Source: Cymodocea nodosa
Taxonomy: Eukaryota; Streptophyta; Magnoliopsida; Alismatales; Cymodoceaceae
Direction: 5' to 3'
NCBI GenBank assembly: GCA_036874045.1
Contig: CM072344.1
Coordinates: 15,472,501-15,536,500, forward strand
Length of the DNA: 64,000 nt
How positions within the stretch are numbered: the stretch's first letter is position 1; the number at the start of each line of letters is the position of its first letter. Below the pieces are notes generated by a model. It saw nothing but the letters and a program-made list of their open reading frames with translations, did not search any database and was not told the origin of the DNA. Made by a program: the position numbers and the translations under genes. Below are positions 1 through 11,899 of this stretch, piece by piece.

Positions 1-3000
1 AAGATTATTCACTTGCATGTCAACAAAAATTTGGTAATTATTTGTATGACATTTAAAAATTCATATTATTTATATGCCATTAAAAAAAATCAGCATTTTA
101 CTTTACATTTCCCTACAGTTACCTTAACCATAGTTAACTCACTAACTATAGTATAAAAAATTTTAAAAAAAAGCAATTAATGAACGTTATGTTCATTTGT
201 GAATGAAACTTAGTCATGATGATATTCTAGTAAAAATTATAAATTTTTAATAACATAAAGTAAATAAGAATTTTTGGGTAGCACATGAATAATTACCAAT
301 ATTTTCAAAAAAATCCAAAAAAAATCTCAACTACAACAAAGATACCTTTCAAAACTGAAAACTGAAAAAAATTGATACTGAGGGAAAAAAAAAAAAAATG
401 AATTGGTCTTTCATTTGTTTGAGACCAAAGGTTGCAGATCCATAATGACACTAATCCACGGCAGAATCTGTTAATAAACTATTAAACTAGCAAAATATTT
501 TTGGTGGAACTCTGGTAAGCAACTTACGTTTGTTGTATGAATGGTAGCTCCAGTGGTCATGGTTATCTTCTGATCAGCAACCAGCTTAAAATCCATGCGC
601 TGCAGAAGAATAGCAAGTGCAACAATTGCCTCTAGCATTGCAAACTGATCTCCAATACATTTACGTGGCCCACCACTGAAAGGAATAAACCTACACGAAA
701 TATCACTTTCAGCATTCTATCAGGCAGGACGGGTATGACTTTTTGAATTATGCAATGTAAAATATAATAGAGTTAACATGGTTTTGATTTTTGAAGAAGA
801 AAACGGATGGAACCATCTTTTTTCTTGATAGCCAAGACCATGGATGCCAGTTTTTTGTATTTTCAATATTTCAAAAGTAATGACCTTACATCATAATCCT
901 GCTTTATATTCTACATTGTATTTATTACATAAGCTTGGATATTAATTTACAGTTAAATAACACAATCAAGTTTAATGTCTAAACTATGTTGAAATTTCAT
1001 AAAGCTTGGGAGCTTAATAAAATGAAGGGATTATAAAACTCAGATTTTATGAATCCTATATTTTATAACAAATTCAAATTTAACAAAATTTAATGATTCC
1101 CAATCCTCAGAGGATACAGGTATGATGGTAACTTATAAGTATGCCATTTTTGTCATATTAAACTGAATTTGGCACTCTATATAAATTTGCAATGCCTGTC
1201 AGTGTTCCTAATTTTTAGGAATCGTAAAATTTAGTTAAAGTTTGGATATATGTCAACATCCTAGCTGACTTAAAATTCATAAAGCCAGTGTACAGTTGAA
1301 AACCAATGGGTTATTGATATGGTTGTCCGAATCATATCCTTAACAGTAGTGACACCATACCACACTTAAGAGCATATGATGAACCTGAAATCAGTGTTCG
1401 TCTCATTTGGTGCTGGTTCCTCCAAGTTGAATCTTTCAGGAACAAATTCTTCGGCCCTATCCCAAACCTTGGAAATGACAAGTAATTGTTGACATAAACA
1501 AAGCAGAATAAGGCAGTGGCACATTCTAAATATTCAGAAAAATAGTGGCATGTTCTATCACTGCACAATGAAATGCCATGCGGTTAATGTTAAAAGATAT
1601 ATCGTGTAAAAGATAAACATCATTCAATCAAAAGGCATGTGATTCATTGTCTGTAAACTGAATACTAATTTGCTAGATTTCATCCTAACTTAATCTTCTC
1701 CTTCACAAATATCTGCTAACTAAATGCTAATTTTCCACCTGCAGTTGCAAAGAAAATTGTATGTACAAAGAAAGGAAATCTGGTTCTAACACACACGCAA
1801 AGAAAAATGAAGACGAGAAAAGCAAAAAATGGAATTGCATATTGTGTGGAGAGCATAAATGCAACATTGAAAAGGATGTTACCCTATGGATAATAATCAA
1901 ATGTTAGAACAGTACTTGTCGGTTCCTTCTAAGTTCTAAAGAGAGAACCCTTTTTTCCTAAGAAACAGAAAGAGAAGAGCATTCTGAGATTTCACTGGGA
2001 ATCCATATTAGCAAGTATAAAACTGTGACCAAAATTCAAGAACAAAGCCAATGATGGTGAACTTTCAATTGGAAGCTCTTTTCTCCTTTTTCTGAAGCTG
2101 AAAAAATTGCATTTTGCCACTCCAAATAATATTAAAACAGTTGGAATTCTTTATTTTAGAATCTAAGTTGGATTTTTTGATGTTCAATATTAAGTGAAAA
2201 AAATAAAAGTAACAATCAGCTCAAATAATGGAGTGAGACAAATCTGGGTGGGTTGATGTTTTGGCACCAGCATCTTATTACAAATTCAATGAAAATGTAG
2301 TAATTACACCACTGATTGAAAAACCAATTGCACTAATGCAATTGCATCTTAGAATGTAATCAATAGGGTCCAAAATCCCCACCAATCTCCATCATATTTG
2401 CCACTAACAAAACTCAATTTAACATGTTTATAAAATATAATCCATGAGTATCACATTTGGACTATGAATGGAGTTTTGATTTCTGCAAGTAAAGTTACCA
2501 GTGTCAGGATAGTAGAATGAGAATCAACAAAATGCTTGCATATGATATACACCCAAATTAAGGTCAGCTAAGCCTATACATTTTGGTTTTGAACAAGGAT
2601 GAACTGAACAAAAAAAATACAAAAGAAGTTCTCATAGAAGAAGGGTAGATTTAAAAAATGGTAAAGTTCTATGTTATGTAAAAGATAACATGCCTGATAG
2701 GAAATTGCTAATATAAAGATAGCATGCCCAACAGGGGCTTCATACTTGAGATGAGTGATGGATATTGTAGACAGAAATCATTATGTCTTGGCCACCATTA
2801 ATCTTGTAATTTCCTGGAAGCACATCAGCCGTCTGTGCTCGCCTTATCAACACCTATAAAGATTCAACAGAAGTAGCAAAAAAATTCACTTGCTTCCAGA
2901 ATGTTTGTGCAGAACAATTTCAGCAAACAAACAAGTTGAATAGTGTTAAGATAAATGCAGATGTGGCAACTTACAGGAGGATGTGGGTAGAGACGCATAG

Positions 3001-6000
3001 ACTCATATATGCAACGTGTGAGGTACTTCAATTCTTTAATATCTTTGTATGTAGGCAACCTTCCTTTCAAAACTAGGTCTACTTCTTTTTGAGCCTTCAC
3101 CCATGTTGATGGATTCTACAAATAAAAAGTACATGAAGCAACAGGAATCAAGGAAAACTGCATAATTATGCACTTGATAATTTAAAATCTAGGTGTGCAT
3201 CATCTTGATATTATTAAAATCTGATTTCTCACATTTCAGTGAATTACTCACATAACATTAACAGAAAGACCCAACACATCATTTTTTTTGGTTTTTTCTT
3301 CCTGTTAAATTTAGATTTTCTATAAACATGTTTATCATACAATTCCAATAAAAAAGTGTACTTTAAAAAGATGCAAGATTATAGCGGTAAAAGAAGAATG
3401 AAAGTTGAAATTACTTTACTAAAAAGATACAGAGTCCAAGTCAACACGGAACCAGTGGTTTCATGACCAGCAACTAACATTGATAAAAGGTCATCTCTTA
3501 ACTGCGTGCTTGAAACCTGAAAGGACGGAAGTACACTTCATATGCAAAACAATAAACCAAGTCATTACCCAGAAATATATCGGATGAATGTAGGGAAATA
3601 AAGATCCAAAACTCAGATTTCTTGCCACATGTTCACTTATTTGGGTTCCATGAAACACAATTGATTGCAAGAAGAATGAATCTAATCTAGATTCTTAATT
3701 TAAAGTACTAGAATTGAACATCTCTATTCCACATTTTCCTTTGGATTTAGGAAGATGGTAATAGCCTTTGAGAGTCTACAAAAGCTACCCATCATCAGAA
3801 TTTTGAGTATAACAGATGATATATCGGAGTTTCTCAAAAGACAAGACTAACCAAAAGAATGTTTAAGGAAATTAAAAGACCTCTTCACGGCTAGCAAGTA
3901 AAAAACGAAGAATACTTGGATCTGTCTCGTTTACATACTCCTCCCTATCAATCAGTTCACCTTCAGCTTCCACAATTTGCTTGCACTTTGCAATGAGATC
4001 TTCAACTGCTTCTCTGATTATCATAACTGCCTTTTCTGCTTTTACTTGTCTTGGAATTATTTTGCATAAGAATTGAATCTGGAAGAAGAAAATAGAATTA
4101 CTTTAAATGTTATTTATGTAGTCAAATTAAATTAATCCAATCAAAGAATACTCAAAATAAAAGAAAACTTTAGAAAAGGAATACAGATCAATTGGAAAAA
4201 ATGCAAATTTGAAAAATAAATATATTTAAAAGTTAAGAACTTGGAAGTAAGATAAGTATTATGCTCATTTAAAAGCATACTTCGACAATCTCCTAATTGG
4301 AAACAACAATGAAGTTAAAAATGCCAAATCAGAACCACAGTACAGGGATGGATTTGCATGGGAAAGTGTGGGGGCTCAAGCCCCTACTGGATTGATAAAA
4401 ATAACATAAAAAGTATATATAATATTCATGTATGCACATAAAAGAATCACTTTGCAAATTTGACAATTTTTCTTTGAATAAAATAATATCATAAGAATAT
4501 ATATATATAAGTCTTCTCTCACATGATTTTTCCTCTCCATATTCTTCTATGAATTTTCTTCCCTTTCATTGTAGTTCTCTGATCAACATTATTGTCATGT
4601 TCCCTTCCATCATAAATGTTCCTAAAAATATCAAAGTACAGATGTCAACAGGCTGGGCTGACATCCAGAAGAATTTTCAAATCTGGGCCCAGCCTGGCCC
4701 ATAGGTATAAATGTATAATAATTAATAAATACATTTAGATATATACTAATACATATAGATTTAGTATATAATAAATATATTAATATGTTTGAGAGGGCCC
4801 ATGGGCTGTGCCAGGCCGAGCCTGTGGGCCCAGAATGGGCCAGGCCGAGTCAGCCCATGGGCCTAAAAAATTAAAAATCCTAGCCCATGTCAAATGGGTT
4901 GGGCTGGGATGGCCCACAACAGCCCAACCCAATTGACACATATATGAAAGTAGATGGGAGTGAAGTCTGAATAAAAAATGAAATCCATGCAATATGAAAC
5001 TATTGGATAACACATACAATAAATACTTGTAATATAGATGAGTTGAATAGATTGACATGATCAACATCAGTCTCCCTATAATGGTGCATACAACTCATAG
5101 ATCAAGCAACACAACCCCTTGCAAATTCAAAAAAAAAGGAACATTCATTTCATTTATATTGTTCATTGTCATCCTCAGATGAAGCCAACGACAATGCTGG
5201 CAACAGTGGAGTGAATTCCAGAGATTGCAGAGATGGTGAGCTCTGACCTTCAAGAAATGGAGAATTCTGTCTTTTGTTCTCCCTCCTCTATTTTGAGCTT
5301 CCTCTCTTTGTTCACACTACCCTCTCTCCCATTTGGTGCCTCTTCTTCCTTCCAAAAACCCTAGCTATGAAACCCACACCAACCACCACCGCCATCAGAA
5401 CTCCACCGACAACAAGGAACCCTCCACCCTAGATGAGTTATATAGCTCAAAGACAACTAAGAAGACCAAAAGATGAGGTGACAAATTTTATCAATTTTCA
5501 CAATATATACATGTATTCCTTTAGACCCACAATATGAAAATCCTAGCTCCATGTCTGAGCCACAGCATATAATTTTATTTGACATAACTCATCTTGGCTA
5601 ATATCTAAGTTTATAGGAAACACTAGAATTAATACCACAGATCACCAGTTATTATTTACCAAATGAAGGTTAAGATATTGCACAAAAAGAATGAAACCAA
5701 ATGCTGACAAAAAATACAGATTTATAGAAACTAGAAGGGAAAGCAACATAAACAGGGTAAATGGTCATATATGGCATATATCAATGAACAAGGAAGAGGC
5801 TTCAAAAGGCCTTTTCTACTGACAGAAATAGTAAAACTTCCAAAATATGATTTAGTGTACAATAACTATCCACGTATATAAACCCAAACATGGCTCTATA
5901 ATGGCACACGTCTTGCCCATATTATCTAATTAGCAGATTTTATAGAATATACATAAAGAAGTTTAAAACTTTCTGGTATAGTGTTTCCAGATTGAGGCTA

Positions 6001-7700
6001 CTGTAACAACCAAAGACAACTAAATCACTTCATTGACAGAGTTAATCAGTATTACTCAAACATGAAATATGGCACCTTAGATGAAGTCCAAATTGCTAAA
6101 TTCTTCTAAAATATGATCACTTCATTTTTTAAAAAGAATACAGAGGTAATCACTTCATTCTTGCTACATTATTATTCTTCTTTTTATCTATTGCTTGGAC
6201 TTCAATATGATCTATTTAACACCTTAATTTGGTAATCCATCAGTTTCCATATGGTGTCTTTAGATAACCATGCATTACAAACTACGAAAGAAACAGATCT
6301 ATGAAACCTGAATTTAAATAGCAAACTGAAGCCAGGATTAAACAAGTTTAGATAATGAAAGAATTCCTCATGAATTAACTAGTCACACATTACAAAGTGA
6401 ACATTCCACACCACAATAAATTTTCAAAATGATTAGACAATCAAGAAACTATGAAACCTGAAGTGTTGATTACACAAATTTAGATAATGTAAGAATTCAA
6501 CATGAATGAACCAGTCACATATGTACCAAGTAAAAATTCTACAGCATAAGAAATCCTCAGAATGGCTAATTGGCAAGTATAAGACAACCAAGAAAAATGA
6601 AATTATTAAAGAAACATATATATGAAACCTGAGTTTAAACCAACAAATTGAAGTGTGGATTCCACAGGTTTAGACAATGAAAGAATCCACCATGAATGAG
6701 CCAGTCACATATATAACAAGTAAACATTCAATACCACGAGAAATCCTCAGAATGGTCAAATACTAAGCATAATATGATTAAGAACCTGCCTTCCAGTACG
6801 GGAAGATATCTGTAGAACGAGCCTCTGCCTCCTTCAGTGCAGTGTATACAGCTTCAATGACAGGGCTATCCGAAGTCATAGAATCGAAGTTGTAGTTGAA
6901 TAAAGACAGACCAATCACATCAAGTGTTAATTGAGAGAATCTGTCCTCCATATTGACAGGATTTCCACTCAAAGCATCCTTCCTAAGCTTCTCCACCATC
7001 CTCTCTGCGCACCTACAGAACACCCTCTCCACCATAACTTCGAGATACTTCTTGTGAAGCGACGGCGTAACTGCTCTCCGCCGCGACTAACATTTGACAG
7101 ATCTACCAATCAACACAACACCAAAGAACAAAGGTTGCAAAATCAATCAAAACTGCAAGTGGGTTTCCTCGGTACCGTCCAGAGAGGCCCCTCAGCAATG
7201 GCGAACCCCGAACCAAAGAGGAACTGGGAGACCTCAGAAACGAGCCCTTTCGCGTACTTGCCGTAGTTCCTCAGCACATGTCTGGCAACAGCCGGGTCAC
7301 CGACGACAACGAAATTTCTGGGTCCTGCGGCGAGACGGTATACCGGCCCATACTCTTGCATCCACTTGAAGAGAGGCAGGAAAAGGGCACCACCGAGCAG
7401 GTCCGAGACGTCCTCCAGCTTGGCATTAGCCAGTGGTATGCCGGAGTCATCCCGGGCCGTCACCAACCGAGAGAGAGACGTCAGCCAGTCGGGGCTCACC
7501 CATGAACCGCTGCTACCTCCGGCCGAGGGCGACCCTTCTTTGCCATCGTTCTTCAGGGAGAAGGCGATGGTGGTGACCATTCTGGGCTTTGGTAGTGGAG
7601 GTCTGATGTGAGAATAGGGTTGGGGAAGGCGTTTCGTTGGGAAGGAGAAAGGGCGGAATTGGAGAGAAGAAGTGGCGGCGGCGGCGGCGGCTGCGGCCAT
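1..7700 (-). CDS. CYP97C1 (LUT1): Carotene epsilon-ring hydroxylase, cytochrome P450 CYP97C type (3' end outside window)
   Basis: Plastid P450 that hydroxylates the epsilon ring of alpha-carotene/zeinoxanthin to make lutein. Exons read on the minus strand: 7700-7176, 7086-6790, 4078-3881, 3516-3415, 3115-2975, 2853-2746, 1467-1385, 690-528; about 539 residues are visible. The protein starts with an Ala/Ser-rich transit peptide, then SWVSPDWLT and [11 protein letters not shown]. It carries the I-helix AGHETT (about 356-361), ExxR (E412/R415), PERF (467-470) and the heme loop PFSGGPRKC with Cys496. The stretch [14 protein letters not shown] and the overall length match CYP97C rather than CYP97A or CYP97B, as I remember those families. 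Only about ten C-terminal residues after IHTTN are missing; no candidate last exon is seen in 1-527, so it lies off the left edge. Intron 2 (4079-6789) begins with GC, not GT. The exon 7 donor is a weak GTTCAT. Confidence 0.93.
4639..4944. mobile_element. hAT-like miniature inverted-repeat element
   Basis: A GC-rich block of about 306 bp sits inside an AT-rich intron. It is built from GGGCC/GGCCC and GGCTGGGC motifs. Its ends form imperfect inverted repeats (left CAGATGTCAACAGGCTGGGC; right, reverse complement, TGTGTCAATTGGGTTGGGC). The flanking 8-mers tcaaagta and tgaaagta match at 7 of 8 bases, consistent with the 8-bp target duplication of hAT elements. It has no coding capacity. The exact ends are uncertain by a few bases. 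Confidence 0.6.
6301..6789. repeat. Three-unit diverged tandem repeat next to a splice donor
   Basis: Units start at about 6301, 6451 and 6622, each 150-175 bp. All begin ATGAAACCTG and share the later blocks AAGAATTC-like, CAGTCACA, and (units 2 and 3) GAAATCCTCAGAATGG. The third unit ends at the exon 2 border, where AGAACCTGCC resembles the unit start. On the gene strand each unit therefore opens with CAGGTTTCAT, close to the real donor CAGGTTCTTA. Confidence 0.75.
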
Positions 7701-8956
7701 TTTTTCTGTGCAGAAGCCGCCGGAGATGCGCAGCGGATAATGGATAAACCTCTTATTTAACGATTATAATATTGTTTTGCTAAAAGTGATTTTTATATTC
7801 ACTTTCTTAATATTTTATATGAATTTCTTAATTGGTGTAGATTTCTTTCTAATAAATTAAACTATTAGTTAACGTTAATACTCTACTTATATTACAAATG
7901 TTATAAGTATTCGTTCTATAATTTAAAATTTATCAATTATTTTAAATAAATATTTTTTTTAAATCTATTTATTTTGTATTAATATTTATAATTGATAAAT
8001 TTGAAATTAACGTATCTAAACTATAACAGTAAGACAACATCAAATACTAATACCTAAAGCTGAGAGAACCACCTTGATAAAGAATGTGCTGATCTTCCAT
8101 AGGAGCTTATATAATACCCAAAGTTTCTCTGTTAATCATGAAAACTTATTCAACAATTAAAACACATACTTAGAAGATTTTGAAATCTGTGAAGAAGTTA
8201 ATAATAGTCCATTAATTTTTATTCTATGTCTCTGACCTGCATCATCTCCTCTGATGAAACCCACAATAATGTACTCAAAATTTTGAACCATTGCTATGGT
8301 TGAAAAACATTTCATTCTATCAGAAGAAAGAGAGAACAGTAGGGAGAAGATTAAAGAAGAAGGGAAGGAGATTTTAAGAAAACAATATGTTTAGAAGATA
8401 ATGATAATATTTGTCACCTTTTATAAAATTCAATATGAAATTAATTGAATTATTATGATTAGTGAAAGATAAATTTTTATCAATCTATAGAAACCCTGTA
8501 TCAATGGAATTCACCTCAAAAAAATTATTACCTTCAATCATTTATTTATCAAGAATAAAGGAAATGTTTTCTTCTTTTTCTCCAAAACCACAAAGTATTT
8601 GTACAAGTAATAAAAAAGAAAATTAGGGAAGTAAATGAATTTAAGAGATATGGAAAGTGAAAAAAATAATTTTCTTTCCTTCACTTTTTTACCATTTTTA
8701 TCTCTTATCAAAAAATAATAAAATTTTAAATTTAAGTATATTTTCAATATACAATTTTTAAAATTAATAAAAATTTTAAAATAATATGTTAAAATCAATT
8801 GTATTAACAATTTTTCGATCATACGTAAGGTCAATAACATGAACCTTTTTACAATTTTCATTTATCAACAAATTTTCGATAAATGTAAATATTTTCTTCT
8901 AGTTTACAGCACCACCGTTACCCACAAAGTGAGAAACAGAGGACTGGAATGTAAAA
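7701..8956. other. Intergenic, CYP97C upstream region and ERF downstream region
   Basis: About 1.25 kb of AT-rich DNA between two genes on the same strand. It must hold the CYP97C promoter and the ERF 3' end. No clear TATA box, gene or transposon was recognised. Confidence 0.6.
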
Positions 8957-9604
8957 TCAATAAAATGGCGGGGAAAATTCGGAAATTCGGAGTATCTCGT
9001 CCAGATACTCCGCGCCCAAATCTTCCACCTCCATCACCGAACACTTCTCCACCTTCGCGCTCTTCCTTCCCTTCCTCTCCACCGTGCTCTTCCGCCTCAT
9101 CGAGTTCCTCCTTTTCAACTCCATCGCCGGCGACGAGGACGAGGACGAGGACGCGCCACTCCCGTTGCTCATGTCGCGGAGCGACTCCTCGACTGCCTCC
9201 ACGGGGAAGTTCAGCACGGTGGAGCGGCCCCGCATGGAGTAGGCAGCCTGATCGTACGCCATGGCCGCCTCGTCCGCGGTGTCGAACGTCCCTAGCCACA
9301 CCCTAGCCCCGTTCCGCGTGGAGTCCCGGATCTCGGCCGCGAACTTCCCCCACGGCCTCCTCCTCACCCCTCTGTACGATTTACCCGCGCCAGGCGGCGT
9401 GGTTTGCTCCATCTTCCCTGCCTTGTCGTCGTCGGGCTGCTGGGGGTGGAGCTTCTCCGTGGCCTCGGCGAGCAGGTCGAACAGGAGCATCTCCTGGGAG
9501 TCGTCCTCGTTGAATGGGAGGGAGTCCGAGCACCAGGCGGAGGAGGAGGACGACGACGATGAGGACGAGGCCGAGGAAGAATCAGGGGAGGAGAAGCGAT
9601 CCAT
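8957..9604 (-). CDS. Ethylene response factor, AP2/ERF group IX, EDLL-type activator
   Basis: Single-exon nuclear DNA-binding protein of 215 residues, expected to bind GCC-box promoters in ethylene/jasmonate and pathogen responses. After a Ser-rich start, an acidic segment (about 29-47, [20 protein letters not shown]) resembles the group IX N-terminal motif. The AP2 domain spans about 77-134 ([19 protein letters not shown] to VLNFPVE), with the Ala and Asp typical of the ERF subfamily. A basic stretch (about 164-187) may be a nuclear signal. The C-terminal [15 protein letters not shown] (191-205) matches the EDLL activation motif known from group IXc. The ATG at 9604 lies about 85 bp downstream of a TATA box. 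Very high GC compared with the flanks is usual for such intronless genes. The exact ortholog cannot be named. Confidence 0.95.
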   Translation of the reverse strand: MDRFSSPDSSSASSSSSSSSSSAWCSDSLPFNEDDSQEMLLFDLLAEATEKLHPQQPDDDKAGKMEQTTPPGAGKSYRGVRRRPWGKFAAEIRDSTRNGARVWLGTFDTADEAAMAYDQAAYSMRGRSTVLNFPVEAVEESLRDMSNGSGASSSSSSSPAMELKRRNSMRRKSTVERKGRKSAKVEKCSVMEVEDLGAEYLDEILRISEFSPPFY

Positions 9605-9687
9605 CCGAAGACGGCTATCAGTTCTAATCTAGAAGCTTCGACTAGAACCGCCTCCGCTTACATACACAGAACCCGAGGGGGGCAGTG

Positions 9688-9698
9688 ATATATATAAG
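9688..9698 (-). promoter_or_regulatory. TATA box of the ERF gene
   Basis: On the gene strand the sequence CTTATATATATCAC lies about 85-95 bp upstream of the ERF ATG, predicting a short leader of roughly 55 nt. Confidence 0.65.
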
Positions 9699-10072
9699 TG
9701 AGTTTTTTTAAAAAAATTTTAGTTCACGACAAAATTTCTATTTTAATAACAATTACGATATTTTACAATTAATATCTCAGCAAATATTGCTGTTGAAACT
9801 CTAATTAAAAATAATTATAAATACGATTTATATACATCAAATTAGAATCTGTCAATGTTAAAAATTGCATTTAAAATAATTAAAAATATCTTTTTTAAAA
9901 ATAATCATCGTTAACAAATTTTAAGTTGATATATCTAAATTATAAAATAGATTATAAGAGAAATCCTAAACACTAAAATATCTGTAGTATTTTTGCTAGT
10001 AACTTTATTTTTTATTAAATATTAGATATATAGACGAGTTGATGAAAATTATTGAAGTAGAGCAGGAACACG

Positions 10073-10143
10073 CACGTGGGTCAAATGCTTCAAGTGCGGC
10101 AAGGATCGGACAAAACACACCTGACGTCAGAATAATGACGTCA
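10073..10143. promoter_or_regulatory. G-box, W-box and paired TGACGTCA sites upstream of the ERF
   Basis: Within 71 bp, 469-539 bp upstream of the ERF start, lie a G-box CACGTG (10073-10078), a W-box core read as TTGACC on the minus strand (10079-10084), and two perfect TGACGTCA palindromes (10122-10129 and 10136-10143) whose centres are 14 bp apart. Such sites are known targets of bZIP/TGA, bHLH and WRKY factors. Their role here is inferred. Confidence 0.6.
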
Positions 10144-10708
10144 CTCGGAGGCGATTTCTTGTTTTTTTTTTGTCTGACGGTGATTTCTTTATAAAATATT
10201 TGCGTATTCGAATTCGACAAGATTCGAACCCGCGAATAAAGTAATTCTCAAATTACCGCAATAGACGAGCTCGCGCACTATGATTTTTAAATTACTTTTT
10301 TTTATGATTTAGAAATAAATTATTTATAGGTTCGATTTCTAGGTACTTTTTATTACAAAAAGACAGAATTTTCTAACAATGACGTTAAGTTTTTTCTTCT
10401 TTTTGGTGATATCTTAACTTTTTTCTTTTCAATACATTGTGAGTGACAGTAGCTTTGTTCTATACTGTGGTCTAATATAACAAATTAGTGTTACCAACAG
10501 ACGTTTCGATTATTTTCTAAAAAATTAATATAATACGAGAACATTTAAGTTCATAGATTTCACAAATTGAAATGGTTAAGCATTTTATGTTGAATTTTCA
10601 TATTAATCTCAGTCATATTGACTAGTATATTTTAAGAGCTCTATATCAAGTTTCAATACTTATTTAATTTAACCAAAAATTTAATCATGTAATTATATCA
10701 TCATAAAA

Positions 10709-10777
10709 TCTATATCTATATCTATATCTACCTATCTATCTATATATAGATATAGAGATATAGAGATATAGATATAT
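10709..10777. repeat. TATC/GATA inverted microsatellite (hairpin)
   Basis: A run of TATC/TATATC units is followed directly by its complement of GATATA/GAGATA units around a TATATATA centre, so the single strand can fold into a stem of about 30 bp. Confidence 0.75.
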
Positions 10778-11899
10778 GGAGACGAAAAGATGGTGGGCGG
10801 AGGTCTATTTATTAATTATTTGGATAGAAAACTTGTCCTAGACTGGGCAGTGGAGGGTAACTTCCATCCATCCCTAAATAAAAAAAAAATAATTCTGTTA
10901 ACTACAATACATTCCTCGTATTAAAATAATTCTGTTAACTACAAATATGAACGAATGTTTTGAAAAATCCAATAAAATATCAGGACAACTATATTAAAAA
11001 AAAAGAAGGCTAGATAATGACTTTGACTGTAAGTATTTATAATCCAAGGAATCTCAACACCATAACATGCAGCTTTTGTTTTGAATTTTTTTTTTTTTTT
11101 TTTGAATTTTTTATTCATATCTCGCTTTCATGTAAGTTTCTCTTCATATATGATGATTCCACGAGTAATCTCATCTTATTAAATGTGACAAGCAAACAAA
11201 TATAGGTTAGTGGTTAGGTAAGCATCATCCTCTTCCATTCTTTAACTTGTATGTGGAATGTTTTATTTCAATGATGCATTTTCTCTCTTTTCTATTGCAT
11301 TCTCTTTTTCATCTTTGTTCCTTTACACTTCCGTGGTCTACCCACTTTCAATCGTTTTAGATTCTGTGTTCTTCCTGTCTTTTCCATCATTAATCTTAAT
11401 GTTTTTGTTTGCTAAATTTTGATGGGTATGTATGAAATATTGACTTTATTCATCTGTTCTTATTGCCCTAATAATTGAATGGAGTATGATTATATGAAAA
11501 TTCTGGTTTAGCATGAACAAACAAGGGATTAGGCCATCCTAATTGTTAGGGGTAAAAGCCTACTGGAAGCGTTGGCATACACACCCCCAGATTAGAGCGC
11601 CCATAGCTTGGAAGAGTGTTAGGGTTATCAAATGGTCCAATTGCCTTGACAGCCACCTTGTGACTAGGCCATGGGGTCAGGGAATCTCTCTCACCATTTT
11701 TTTAATCGTGAATCTAAATCTCTTAAAAATCAAGGTTTAAAACCTGTGAAGTATTTCACTAAAATAGAGTTCCTAACCCTATAAGTAGACAGGTAACTCT
11801 CTCTCAAAGCCTAAAAATCTTATCCCTTTATTGTCTTCTTCCATATCTTAGGCTGGAGCTTTCTTGCTTTTTGTTTCATGGGAGAAGCTATTGTTTTGT

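Larger units (their letters stand above)
4079..6789 (-). other. CYP97C intron 2, apparent GC-AG intron, 2.7 kb
   Basis: Exon 2 must end after the codon AAG at 6790 (FPYWK) to stay in frame with exon 3 ([11 protein letters not shown]), and the next bases are GCAGGT. The GT four bases further in would shift the frame, and no other acceptor near 4079 restores it. The intron therefore starts GC and ends CCAG. It contains a hAT-like miniature element (about 4639-4944) and a tandem repeat array (6301-6789) next to the donor. Confidence 0.75.

Noticed and set aside
1332-1568. 78-codon plus-strand ORF
   Set aside because: It lies over CYP97C exon 7 in antisense and has no motif.
8839-9306. Long open frames on both strands overlapping the ERF gene
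   Set aside because: They are other-frame shadows of a GC-rich, Ser- and Asp-rich coding exon; only the 8957-9604 frame carries the AP2 domain.
10215-10275. tRNA gene on the minus strand
   Set aside because: There is a B-box-like sequence but no cloverleaf stems or anticodon loop could be drawn; kept only as a weak SINE hint.
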